A DNA stretch of 22,929 bases from an uncultured Collinsella sp. (GTDB taxonomy: Bacteria > Actinomycetota > Coriobacteriia > Coriobacteriales > Coriobacteriaceae), in NCBI GenBank assembly GCA_900544465.1, contig UQVT01000009.1, positions 1 through 22,929 on the forward strand, given 5' to 3'. A program made the translations under genes and the position numbers. Within the stretch, counting starts at the first letter, position 1. The number at the start of each line of letters is the position of its first letter. Positions 8,024 to 16,074 of this stretch are shown here, piece after piece. Under the pieces are notes generated by a model. The model was not told where the DNA came from. It worked only from the letters and a program-made list of their open reading frames with translations, and did no database searches.

Positions 8024-9649
8024 CTACTCCTTATCAAACGAAACGTCGGCGGCGGGAAGTTCAATCGTAAAGACCGAACCGTGCGGGTCCGCCGCGGCAA
8101 CCTCTATGCTACCGCCATGTGCCAACGCAATGGAACGGCAGAGCGAAAGACCCAGGCCAACGCTGCGGTGGCTGTCGGCCAGACCATGGTTGGCGGTATA
8201 GAACGACTCGAAGATCCGCTCGCGATCCTCGGGTGCGATGCCCGGACCATCATCGGCCACCGAGCACGCCACGCGTCCATCGTCGACGCTAATCGAAATC
8301 ATGATATGCGAGCCCGCGGGCGTATAGGTGATGGCGTTGTTCACCAGATTGACCACCAGCTGCACCATCAGGCGCGCATCGACGTTGACGAGCGCCGGCT
8401 CATCGCACGCCACCACCTTAAGGTCGTGCTCGCGCACGGCAGGGTTCACGTGGCGCAGCGCCTCCTCGACGATATCGTCCATGAGCTCGAGCGTGGTCGA
8501 CAGGCGCATACCGCCACCCTCGAGCTTGGTGATGGCGAGCAGGTTCTCGACGGTGGCGTTGAGCCATTGCGCATCCGAGCGAATGGACAGGAGCAGGCCG
8601 CGGCGCGTCTGGGCGTCGAGCACGGCGGTGCCGGTCGAGCCCTGGTCGAGCAGCACATCGGCATTGCCCGAAATACTGGTGAGCGGCGTGCGCAGGTCAT
8701 GCGAGATGGAGCGCAGCAGGTTGGCGCGCAGCTGCTCATTTTTGGCAAGCACCGCCGCCTCCTCGCGGGCCTCCATGGCGCGGGCGCGATCGAGCGCCAG
8801 CTCGCCTTCGCTCACGATGGCATCGGCAAGTGTCCGCTCCTCATGCGTCAGCACGTCGGGCTCGGCAACGATAGCCAGCACGCCCACCACCGAGGCGGGG
8901 TCGCCCGAGCGCGCGAAGCCGTCGCCTGTGCGAACCGTCAGGTAGATGCCATAAAACGCCGAGCCGCCAAACGTGGCGTCGAGCGGCGTTCCCACATAGG
9001 CGGACGCCGAGAGCCGAGGCGGCATCTGCGGCGCCAGCTCGTGCACCGGTGCGGCATCGCCCACGGCCGTGTATGTCGCACGCGGCAGCAGGTCATCGCC
9101 CTCGGCGTCGGCGCTGTACCACACGACCGGACAGCCCGAAAGACGCGCCAGCTGCGTCGCCATGGCATGGACAATCTGCTGCTGATCGGCGCACCGCTGC
9201 AGCATGCGGTTGGTCTCGAGCACCATATGCGTGCGGCGGTCGCTGGCGGCAGCCTGTGCCAAGGCGCGGCGCAGGGCCAACGCAATCGAGCTCGACACAA
9301 GCGAGACCACGAACATGATGAAGAACATGCCGGGATAGCCACGGTCGATAAGCGACAGCGAGTAGCGCGGGTCGACAAACAAGAAGTTGTAGAGCGCCAC
9401 GGCGGCAGCCGAGCTCAGCAAGCAATACAGGCGACTCCAGGTAAAGAATGCGCACAGCTGAACGGCGAACACATAGACGATCATGATGCTCGGCGCGAGA
9501 CCCGGATGGTCGAGCAGCGCGCCCACAATCGTCGCCGCGACCAGCAGCCCCACCGATACGCAGGCGTCATACAGAGGAGTGCGGCGCGTCAGCGTTGTGC
9601 GCCGCCACCAAAAGCTATCGGCAATATCGCCGTCCGTACGGACGTCCAT
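8024..9649 (-). CDS. kdpD: KdpD-like sensor histidine kinase lacking the N-terminal KdpD/USP domains
   Basis: A 541-aa membrane kinase. Residues about 25-125 form about four membrane segments typical of the KdpD DUF4118 region (YNFLFVDPRYSL is the usual loop). A GAF-like region follows (about 140-285), then the HisKA H-box SISHDLRTPLTSI (His317) and an ATPase domain with N-box NAITYTPAG, DDGPGIAPEDRERIFESFY and GLGLSLCRSIALAHGG. Full KdpD is about 900 aa; the cytoplasmic N-terminal KdpD and universal-stress-protein domains are missing, and the short N-terminus before the first membrane helix leaves no room for them. ATG 9649 is the first plausible start; its upstream site is weak. It is translated ahead of kdpE in the same operon. 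It should phosphorylate KdpE, but the stimulus it senses may differ from classical KdpD. Confidence 0.9.
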   Translation of the reverse strand: MDVRTDGDIADSFWWRRTTLTRRTPLYDACVSVGLLVAATIVGALLDHPGLAPSIMIVYVFAVQLCAFFTWSRLYCLLSSAAAVALYNFLFVDPRYSLSLIDRGYPGMFFIMFVVSLVSSSIALALRRALAQAAASDRRTHMVLETNRMLQRCADQQQIVHAMATQLARLSGCPVVWYSADAEGDDLLPRATYTAVGDAAPVHELAPQMPPRLSASAYVGTPLDATFGGSAFYGIYLTVRTGDGFARSGDPASVVGVLAIVAEPDVLTHEERTLADAIVSEGELALDRARAMEAREEAAVLAKNEQLRANLLRSISHDLRTPLTSISGNADVLLDQGSTGTAVLDAQTRRGLLLSIRSDAQWLNATVENLLAITKLEGGGMRLSTTLELMDDIVEEALRHVNPAVREHDLKVVACDEPALVNVDARLMVQLVVNLVNNAITYTPAGSHIMISISVDDGRVACSVADDGPGIAPEDRERIFESFYTANHGLADSHRSVGLGLSLCRSIALAHGGSIEVAAADPHGSVFTIELPAADVSFDKE

Positions 9650-9677
9650 CGGCGTCCCGCCCCTCTCTCAAAAACAA

Positions 9678-9716
9678 AAACCACCACAAAGGGGACAGGC
9701 ACCTTTGTGGTGGTTT
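9678..9716 (-). terminator. terminator hairpin between the small membrane gene and kdpD
   Basis: Perfect 15-bp arms (9678-9692 AAACCACCACAAAGG and 9702-9716) with a 9-base loop are followed on the minus strand by TTGTTTTTG. It would end the kup/small-protein transcript before kdpD. A further partial arm (CCTTGTGGTGGTT) lies next to it at about 9718-9730. Confidence 0.75.
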
Positions 9717-9762
9717 CCCTTGTGGTGGTTCCAAGTGTAAAGCCTTCTACGACCGGCAGTCG

Positions 9763-9957
9763 CTAGACAAACAGCACGTGCGCGAGCAGGGCACACACGC
9801 ACACCGCGACAAGCACCGTCACCACGATCGAAATCACGCGGTCGGCCATGTCCATGTTGGCACGATTCGTAAAGAACCGATCTTCGGCGGCGTCGACGCG
9901 CGCCTCACGCGCCAGCTCGGTCGCAAGATCGCAACCGTCAAGCACCTTTGCATCCAT
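9763..9957 (-). CDS. small single-span membrane protein (64 aa)
   Basis: Not recognised as a named family. The protein has a polar, acidic N-terminal half (about 1-40, rich in Asp/Glu/Arg, containing DAAEDRFF) and one hydrophobic C-terminal helix (about 41-64, VISIVVTVLVAVCVCALL), so it is tail-anchored in form. ATG 9957 is supported by a strong GGGAGGA site 5 bases upstream; the upstream in-frame start at 9987 has none. The same GGGAGGAAACC sequence precedes kup. It lies 69 bases downstream of kup on the same strand and ahead of a terminator, which suggests co-transcription. A role as a Kup partner or regulator is only an inference from position. Confidence 0.65.
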   Translation of the reverse strand: MDAKVLDGCDLATELAREARVDAAEDRFFTNRANMDMADRVISIVVTVLVAVCVCALLAHVLFV

Positions 9958-10026
9958 GGTTTCCTCCCAGGACTCAATCCCCGTCAATACAAACCCGCCC
10001 GTTCGCAGACAAACCTCGAGCGTCGA

Positions 10027-12054
10027 CTACGGCCGCTCGTTGGGAGCCAGGCGCTGCATCTTGTTCACGGCCTTGAACTTGGTGAACAGCGGCACGTACT
10101 CAAAGCTCACGTTGGAGTTCTCCAGACCGTACCAACGCGCGGGCGTGCCGGCGGCGCGGCGAATGATGTACTTGAGCGTGATGGCCGTACGCTCGCTGGG
10201 CTCCACATCGCTTTCGGGCGCCAAAAGCTTACGGATCAGGACGAACTTGAACGTGCCGATGTTACCCGGATCCTTGTAGACCGAGTAGTCATGCGTCTGC
10301 GGCGGCAGCTCGCCGGTGGCAGCCAGGTCCTGAACAACCTGACGCAGGTAGGCATTGACGCGCTGGTTGATCTTGTAGCCCAGGTACAGATGCACGCGGA
10401 ACACGTAGTCGGTGCCGAACGTCTCGACCGAATAGGCAAAGGTGTGCGGCTCGTCCATGGTCTCGACATTTACAAACCACCAGGCGCGGGCGCGCTTGGG
10501 ATGCTTGTCCAAGATCGAATAGACGATATCGCGGTCGATGTAGTCGGTATGGGTGTCCTTGGTCAGGTACACGACGTTGTCGCTCATGCGCTCGTAACGG
10601 TCGTCGTCACGCAGGCGCTTGAGCTGCGGCAGGTAGCTGCGCAGCGGCAGCAGCGTAAACTGGCGCTGCTCGACCGCCGTGCCGTTGTACCAGCACACCA
10701 TAATGCCCATGATGAGTGCAGCCATGAGGATGGTGAAGTAGCCGCCGTGGAAGAACTTGGTGAGCGAGCTCACGAAGAAGAAGCCTTCAAGCAAAAGGAA
10801 GAAGGCCGCGAAGATCCACGGAGCAACCTTGAGCTTGCGCTCCTCGTGCAGGTAGAAGAAGAGCAGCAGCGTGGTGCACATCATAGTCAGCGTAATGGCA
10901 AGGCCGTACGCGGCTTCCATATGCGCCGAGTTCTGGAACAGCAGCACCACGATGACGCAGCCGACAAGCATGACGTTGTTGACCATGGGGATGTAGAGCT
11001 GGCCTTTGGTCTCGGCAGGATAGAAGACCTGCATGTGCGGCATGAGGTCCAGACGGCTGGCCTCGGACACCAGCGAGAATGCGCCGGTGATGAGCGCCTG
11101 CGAGGCAATGATGGCCGCGACGGTGGAAAGGCCGACGGCAAACGGGCGCAGGCCCGGGGCGAGCATCTGGTAGAACGGATTGAGGTCGGCAATGCCCATG
11201 AGCTCTGGGTTGGCAGCGTTGTTCATAAGCCAAGCGCCCTGGCCCATATAGGAAAGCAGCAGGCAGCACTTAACGAACGGCCAGGTAGCGTAGATGTTGC
11301 CGCGGCCGACGTGGCCCATGTCGGAGTAGAGCGCCTCGGCACCGGTGGTGGCAAGGAAGCAGCTGCCCAGAATCATGATGCCCGCGTGGTTGTTGGGGCT
11401 CAGCAAAAAGGCGATGCCACGCACCGGGTTGAGGCACAGCAGCACGGCGGGGTGCTGGAAGACAAAGAATAGACCCGTGCCGCCCAGGAACAGGAACCAC
11501 AGCGTCATGATGGGGCCAAAGGCGTGACCGATCTTAGCCGTACCGATGCGCTGTACCAAGAAGAGCACGATGATGATGGCGAGCGTAATGGCGACGACGC
11601 GGCCCTGGTCATCGCCCAGCACGGCATGGACCGCCGGGATGGTGCGCAGGCCCTCGATGGCCGTAGTCACGGTAACGGCAGGCGTGAGGATGCCGTCGGC
11701 GAGCAGCGCGGCGCCACCCAGCATGGCGGGGATGATAAGCCACTTGCCGCAGCGCTTGACCAGGCTGTATAGGGCAAAGATGCCACCCTCACCATGGTTA
11801 TCGGCGCGCAGCGAGATGAGCACATACTTGATGGTGGTCAGCAGCGTGACCGTCCACACGACAAGGGAGAGCGCGCCGAGCACGAACTCCTCCGTCACGC
11901 TTCCGATGCCGCCGTTGCCGGCAACGAGCGCCTTGGTTACATACATGGGGCTGGTGCCGATATCGCCGTACACCACGCCCAGCGTGACGAGCATCGCCGA
12001 GATGCTCACAGGAATCGCAGCGTGCGAGGCTGCCTCCTTGGCCTTTTGTTCCAT
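10027..12054 (-). CDS. kup: Kup-family low-affinity potassium uptake transporter
   Basis: A 675-aa K+/H+ symporter of the Kup/HAK/KT family in the cytoplasmic membrane. The hallmark GVVYGDIGTSPMYV begins near residue 26. About twelve hydrophobic segments cover the first ~450 residues, including ADNHGEGGIFALYSL, GILTPAVTVTTAIEGL and SQALITGAFSLVSEASRL, and a soluble C-terminal domain follows. Length is slightly above E. coli Kup (622). ATG 12054 is preceded by GGGAGG 10 bases upstream; an in-frame TTG at 12072 is less likely. A TATAAT box lies upstream. With the KdpDE-like pair on the same strand, this forms a potassium locus. No c-di-AMP (ydaO-type) riboswitch pattern is visible upstream. Confidence 0.95.
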   Translation of the reverse strand: MEQKAKEAASHAAIPVSISAMLVTLGVVYGDIGTSPMYVTKALVAGNGGIGSVTEEFVLGALSLVVWTVTLLTTIKYVLISLRADNHGEGGIFALYSLVKRCGKWLIIPAMLGGAALLADGILTPAVTVTTAIEGLRTIPAVHAVLGDDQGRVVAITLAIIIVLFLVQRIGTAKIGHAFGPIMTLWFLFLGGTGLFFVFQHPAVLLCLNPVRGIAFLLSPNNHAGIMILGSCFLATTGAEALYSDMGHVGRGNIYATWPFVKCCLLLSYMGQGAWLMNNAANPELMGIADLNPFYQMLAPGLRPFAVGLSTVAAIIASQALITGAFSLVSEASRLDLMPHMQVFYPAETKGQLYIPMVNNVMLVGCVIVVLLFQNSAHMEAAYGLAITLTMMCTTLLLFFYLHEERKLKVAPWIFAAFFLLLEGFFFVSSLTKFFHGGYFTILMAALIMGIMVCWYNGTAVEQRQFTLLPLRSYLPQLKRLRDDDRYERMSDNVVYLTKDTHTDYIDRDIVYSILDKHPKRARAWWFVNVETMDEPHTFAYSVETFGTDYVFRVHLYLGYKINQRVNAYLRQVVQDLAATGELPPQTHDYSVYKDPGNIGTFKFVLIRKLLAPESDVEPSERTAITLKYIIRRAAGTPARWYGLENSNVSFEYVPLFTKFKAVNKMQRLAPNERP

Positions 12055-12089
12055 AAGCCGGTTTCCTCCCAACTTTAATGTTCGAAGGG

Positions 12090-12095
12090 ATTATA
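12090..12095 (-). promoter_or_regulatory. candidate -10 box for kup
   Basis: A perfect TATAAT on the minus strand lies 35 bases before the kup ATG. The -35 position is weak (CATTCA at 17-base spacing), which could mean activator dependence. No operator was identified. Confidence 0.45.
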
Positions 12096-12178
12096 GGTAA
12101 TCGTCCTATATTTGAATGGCACTGTTTTCCCAGCTAGATAAACATTTATACGGCCTTTAGGCCACCGCGGCGATATGG

Positions 12179-12211
12179 AATGTGGCAAAGGGACTGTTCC
12201 CTTGTCACATT
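12179..12211. repeat. short palindrome AATGTG(G/A)CAAAGGGA
   Basis: AATGTGGCAAAGGGA faces TCCCTTGTCACATT across a short CTGT-like loop; the arms differ by one substitution and one single-base indel. It abuts the nitroreductase stop (12214, minus strand) and may end that transcript, although no T-run follows. Its CAAAGGG...CCCTTTG core resembles the hairpin at 9678-9716. Confidence 0.6.
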
Positions 12212-12213
12212 CG

Positions 12214-13062
12214 TCATTTTCCGAGCCAGTTTTTGAACCACCACTCCATGGAGCGGCTCATCTCGGCCATAAAGGGACTCGTGTGCTTGCGGGTATAGAT
12301 GTCCACGACGCGCTCCCCCACCTCGCGGGCATGCGGACGGAACATCGCATCCATCTCGGCCACCTGCGCGTCCATGGTCGCGGCGTCGGCGCGGCAGTAG
12401 CGCTCCTCGTGCACCAGGTTCACCACGGGATGCGCGATTGCCGGGCGCTCCTTGCGGGGCGTGCCGATGATGAGCATCGACAGCGGCATGGTATACGGAG
12501 GCAGATCCAGCAGCTCGGCCACTTCCTCGGCATTCTCGACGATATCACCGATGTAGCAGCTCCCCAGGCCCAGGGCCTCGGCGGCAACCACGGCGTTTTG
12601 CGCGGCGATCACGGCATCCTGCGCCGCGATGGCAAAGTCGCCCAGACCCGGTGCACGACGGGGCGACTTGCCCGTGCGCTCTACAAACTCGGGCTCAAAG
12701 CAGCCCACATGCTCAAACAGATCGATCCACTTGGCATAATCGACCACAAATATTAGTGCCCAGGGCGCCTTGGCGATCATGGGCTGGTGGTCGCACAGGT
12801 CGGCCAGACGATCCAGCGTAGCCTGCTCGCGAATGCTCACGATGGAATACATCATCATGGCGCCTGCCGACGGCGCGCGACTCGCCGCATGCAGAATCGC
12901 CGCCCGCTGCTCGTCGTTCACCGCCACAGGACGGTCGTCGTCATCACGCGCGAAGGCACGCGTGGAGGAACGGTGCTCCAACGTGTCCAGCACCGCATTG
13001 CCCGTCGTCTCGACCGGATAGCCGCACGTATCCACAGCCTTGGTGCAAACCTGCTCGTTCAT
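12214..13062 (-). CDS. nitroreductase-family flavoprotein
   Basis: A 282-aa member of the FMN-dependent nitroreductase superfamily, cytoplasmic NAD(P)H oxidoreductases that reduce nitro groups, quinones or related electrophiles. The FMN-phosphate motif RSSTR (31-35) and ASRAPSAGAMMMYS (about 60-73) are typical, as is GLGSCYIGDIVENAEEV in the second half, followed by PLSMLIIGTP. It is longer than the usual ~200 aa because of a C-terminal extension with an Arg/His/Trp-rich end (EWWFKNW). ATG 13062 has a GAGG-like site upstream. The neighbouring ltaS-like gene is divergent, with about 213 bp between start codons. The substrate is not predictable. Confidence 0.88.
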   Translation of the reverse strand: MNEQVCTKAVDTCGYPVETTGNAVLDTLEHRSSTRAFARDDDDRPVAVNDEQRAAILHAASRAPSAGAMMMYSIVSIREQATLDRLADLCDHQPMIAKAPWALIFVVDYAKWIDLFEHVGCFEPEFVERTGKSPRRAPGLGDFAIAAQDAVIAAQNAVVAAEALGLGSCYIGDIVENAEEVAELLDLPPYTMPLSMLIIGTPRKERPAIAHPVVNLVHEERYCRADAATMDAQVAEMDAMFRPHAREVGERVVDIYTRKHTSPFMAEMSRSMEWWFKNWLGK

Positions 13063-13275
13063 CGCCTCATCCTCGCTAATTCTTTAAGAAGCCTTTACGT
13101 TTCCGTGTAATTCCCGTCCATTATCGCGCAGGTCGCCACTACATTGCGCCACACCGCCACACGTGCGCGTTAATATGGCTGGTTGTTGTGCGCAGACACC
13201 AATTGCAGCGCATATCTTGGTAACAATCGGGTAAACCCCCGCTTTCGTACGTTTTAGTTTGTGAGGAGTCTCAGC

Positions 13276-15576
13276 ATGTTCGCTGCCGCCATCTCGCTCG
13301 TCGGTCTTGCGGCGACCGTCTACCTTGTCTTGCGCGAGGCCAAGGCCATTCGCGCTCAGTCGGGCACCGTTGCCAAAAGCGCTCTTGGGTGGAGCGTCGC
13401 CTTCGGCCTGTTCCAGGTCTTTTTGACTATTTGGGGCGCCATTGGCCTCGTCGCTCAAAACGAGCCGCTCGCCTTTGTGATGCTCATCCTGACCAACGCC
13501 ATCCTCACCGGCTGCGCTTGGGCCAGCATCGCACGCGACCGCATCGCCCCGCGCGTCTTTGCGTTCGCCGCGCCCGACGCCCCCGCCCCCACCGGCAAGC
13601 TCGCCCGCCTGCGCGGCGCCTTTGTGGGCAAACCGCTCGTCGCCGCCGTCCTGTGCCTGCTGCTCGCCGGCGTCTTTGCGCTGCTGGGCATGGAGGTCTC
13701 GTCCAACCACGACTTTACCTGGGTCTACCCCCTGTGCATCCTGCTCGAGTGGGCCATCATCACCACGCTCATGGTCGGCTTGTTCTTCCTATTCCAGCGC
13801 CACGGCGCAGCCCCCGCGGTCCTGGCCTTTGCCCTCTTTATCCTGGGCATTGCCGAGTTCTTCGTTATCACGTTTAAGTCCATGCCCATCCAGCCGGGCG
13901 ACCTTTCGGCCATCTCCACCGCCGCCGCGGTCGCCGGCACCGGCTACACCTTCTCCATCTCGCTGTTCTGCGTGCTGTCCATGGGCTTTACCGCCATCGC
14001 CATGCTGCTGTGCGAGTACGCCGGCCTGGTGGCACCGCACCGTCAGAAGGGCGCCGCCAACGCCAAGCGCATGCTGCTCACCAACCTGCTCGTCGCCGTG
14101 CTGTGCCTGGGCGGCGTGACCGCGCACGTCACGCTTATCGACTACTACAACACCCTCGGCATCACCGTCTACACCTGGCGCCCGCTCGAGAGCTACTGGC
14201 GCGAGGGCTACCTGCCCGCCTTTATTGGCGCAGCGCAGTCCATCAAGCCGCCCAAACCCGCCGACTACTCCGTCGACGATGCCAAGGCCACGCTCAAAAA
14301 GTACGCCAAGGCCTACGACAAGTCCGACGCGGCCAAGAGCGACGAGCGCACCGCCGCAAAGGAGCAGTTCGACAGCGAGAAACCCACGGTCATCGCCATC
14401 ATGAACGAGACCTTCTCGGACCTGTCCATCTACCAGAACATGCGCGCCGGCTACGAGGGCCCGCAGTACTTTAAGAACCTGTCCAACTGCCTCAGCCGCG
14501 GCAAGCTCTATGTGAGCGCCTACGGCGGCGGTACCGCCAATACCGAGTTTGAGTTTATGACCGGCAACTCCATGGCCAACCTGGGCTCGGGCGTGTACCC
14601 CTACACCATCTACAACATGGAAACGACCGGGAACCTGGCAGAGCAGTTCAAGTCGCTCGGCTATTCCACCACGGCTATGCACCCCAACCACGCGACCAAC
14701 TGGAACCGCGAGAACGTGTACAAGGACTTTGGCTTTGACCAGTTCCTGTCCATCAACGACTTCCAGGGAGCCGAAACCCTGCGCGGTATGGTGACCGACC
14801 AGGCGACCTACGACAAGATTCTTGAGCTGCTCAACCAGAACGCCGATCCGCAGTTTATCTTCGACGTGACCATGCAGAACCACTCGGGCTACGATACGGG
14901 CCTGCTGCCGGTCGACAAGCAGATGCATCTCAACATCGACACAACCGACCTGGACGCCAAGACCGTTGAGGACGGCACGCTGTCCGATGTCGACGAGTAC
15001 GTCTCGTGCATCGAGCAGTCCGACCAGGCGCTTCGCTACTTCCTCAACGCCCTGAGCAAACTCGATCGCAAGGTGGTCGTGGTGTTCTGGGGCGACCACC
15101 AGCCGTTCTTCCCGTCCAAGTTCAACGATAAGTGGTTTACCGGCGAGGACGATGCCACGCACCAGGAACGTCTGTGGCAGACCGACTACATCATCTGGGC
15201 CAACTACGACGTTGCCGGCTGCGACCAGACAAGCGAGGTCGACGACCTGTCCACCAACTACCTGTCCACCCAGCTGATGCAACTGATCGGCGCACCGCTG
15301 ACCGACTACCAGAAAGCGCACATGACGCTGCGCGAGTCGCTGCCCGCCATCAACTCGGTCGGCTACGAGGACGCCAGCCTGCGCTGGGCGCTCTCCTCCA
15401 ACGTCACCGGTGACGACGCCGCCGCAGCAGCCGCCACCAAGGCACGCGAGGATTACGCCAAGATGCAGTACTACGAGATGTTCCGCGACGGCAAGAACGT
15501 GTACACCGAGCACTTCCAGACCGAGGCCAACGAGACCGACCCCAACCTGGCACCGGGTACAACCAAGATCAAGTAG
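13276..15576 (+). CDS. LTA-synthase-family membrane phosphoglycerol transferase (sulfatase fold)
   Basis: A 766-aa protein. The first ~290 residues contain about eight hydrophobic segments, followed by a Lys/Ala-rich linker and an extracellular alkaline-phosphatase/sulfatase-type domain from about 370. Active-site features of LtaS are visible: metal-binding Glu378 in IMNETFSDL, nucleophile Thr420 in GGGTANTEFEFMTG, NWNRENVYKDFGFD, TMQNHSGYD, and Asp607-His608 in VFWGDHQPFFP. LtaS proteins transfer glycerol phosphate from phosphatidylglycerol to build a polyglycerolphosphate chain at the cell surface; relatives modify other surface glycans. LtaS usually has five membrane helices, so the larger membrane part is a difference. 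ATG 13276 has GAGGAG 7 bases upstream. Downstream lie an exceptionally long stem-loop and a terminator. Confidence 0.9.
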   Translation: MFAAAISLVGLAATVYLVLREAKAIRAQSGTVAKSALGWSVAFGLFQVFLTIWGAIGLVAQNEPLAFVMLILTNAILTGCAWASIARDRIAPRVFAFAAPDAPAPTGKLARLRGAFVGKPLVAAVLCLLLAGVFALLGMEVSSNHDFTWVYPLCILLEWAIITTLMVGLFFLFQRHGAAPAVLAFALFILGIAEFFVITFKSMPIQPGDLSAISTAAAVAGTGYTFSISLFCVLSMGFTAIAMLLCEYAGLVAPHRQKGAANAKRMLLTNLLVAVLCLGGVTAHVTLIDYYNTLGITVYTWRPLESYWREGYLPAFIGAAQSIKPPKPADYSVDDAKATLKKYAKAYDKSDAAKSDERTAAKEQFDSEKPTVIAIMNETFSDLSIYQNMRAGYEGPQYFKNLSNCLSRGKLYVSAYGGGTANTEFEFMTGNSMANLGSGVYPYTIYNMETTGNLAEQFKSLGYSTTAMHPNHATNWNRENVYKDFGFDQFLSINDFQGAETLRGMVTDQATYDKILELLNQNADPQFIFDVTMQNHSGYDTGLLPVDKQMHLNIDTTDLDAKTVEDGTLSDVDEYVSCIEQSDQALRYFLNALSKLDRKVVVVFWGDHQPFFPSKFNDKWFTGEDDATHQERLWQTDYIIWANYDVAGCDQTSEVDDLSTNYLSTQLMQLIGAPLTDYQKAHMTLRESLPAINSVGYEDASLRWALSSNVTGDDAAAAAATKAREDYAKMQYYEMFRDGKNVYTEHFQTEANETDPNLAPGTTKIK

Positions 15577-15603
15577 CGGGTCGCTGCTAATTCACAACTG
15601 AAA

Positions 15604-15733
15604 CGTCTGTCCGGGCGGAGGCATATAAGGTTCCCTGCTCGGACAGTCCTGCGCAAGACGGAGGCCACATTAAGTGGCCTCCTTTGCGTGCGGAACTCGC
15701 GATGAACCTTATATGCCTCCGCCCGGACAGACG
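15604..15733. repeat. 130-bp palindromic element with perfect 29-bp arms
   Basis: The arms 15604-15632 and 15705-15733 are exact reverse complements over 29 bases (outer end CGTCTGTCCGGGCGGAGG, inner end CATATAAGGTT). Nested inside is a second stem GGAGGCCAC/GTGGCCTCC. It starts 27 bases after the LtaS-like stop. It has no coding capacity. Confidence 0.9.
15660..15685 (+). terminator. inner hairpin of the 130-bp element, possible terminator
   Basis: A 9-bp stem GGAGGCCAC/GTGGCCTCC (15660-15668 with 15674-15682) is followed by TTT only, giving a weak intrinsic terminator for the LtaS-like gene. Confidence 0.4.
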
Positions 15734-15789
15734 CCCTGTTGTTGGAGCGCGGCTTGTCATGGGGGGGTATCCGCAACATATATAAGTTG

Positions 15790-15814
15790 AAGGCCACGTC
15801 TTGTGGCCTTTTTT
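15790..15814 (+). terminator. Rho-independent terminator downstream of the LtaS-like gene
   Basis: AAGGCCAC (15790-15797) pairs with GTGGCCTT (15803-15810) and runs into six T. The context ATATAAG...GGCCAC...GTGGCC...TTTGC echoes the inner part of the preceding 130-bp element, as if the two share an ancestor. Confidence 0.75.
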
Positions 15815-15820
15815 GCATCC

Positions 15821-15928
15821 GGAAACCGTGTCCCAGAATTCACGTCCGGAATGGGATGCAGTTTCCGCTTGTGGCTCCGTTGGGAAACTGCATCCCATTC
15901 CAAAGGCAAATTCTGGGACGCACTTTCC
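15821..15928. repeat. 108-bp nested palindrome
   Basis: The inner arms are perfect over 19 bp (15848-15866 GGAATGGGATGCAGTTTCC with 15883-15901). The outer arms, 15821-15840 and 15909-15928, match at about 17 of 20 positions, including TCCCAGAATT/AATTCTGGGA. A partial third piece, ATCCGGAAA followed by GTCCCA, recurs at about 15941-15958. From there to 16074 I see nothing further. Confidence 0.85.
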
Positions 15929-16074
15929 GAAACCCCATCCATCCGGAAAGCCCGTCCCACTCTGAATACATCCAGCGAACGCATGAGAGCGTGTCATCCA
16001 GGACAGCCTCGTCATCGTGGTGATGGAAAATGTCACCCCAAACGCTTGCCACGGTTGCGCCTATGAGTGTCAAG

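Noticed and set aside
9595..11472. A 625-codon plus-strand open frame opposite kup
   Set aside because: It is an antisense shadow rich in His, Arg, Gln and Val; kup on the minus strand is unambiguous.
12055..12213. A c-di-AMP (ydaO-type) riboswitch upstream of kup
   Set aside because: The gap is short, the promoter lies 35 bases from the start codon, and the conserved ydaO segments are absent.
13789..15513. A 574-codon minus-strand open frame opposite the LtaS-like gene
   Set aside because: It is a Gly/Val/His-rich shadow; the plus-strand gene has all catalytic motifs.
15584..16074. Several short frames across the ltaS-flavodoxin gap
   Set aside because: They run through palindromes and terminators, lack ribosome sites and have no recognisable content.
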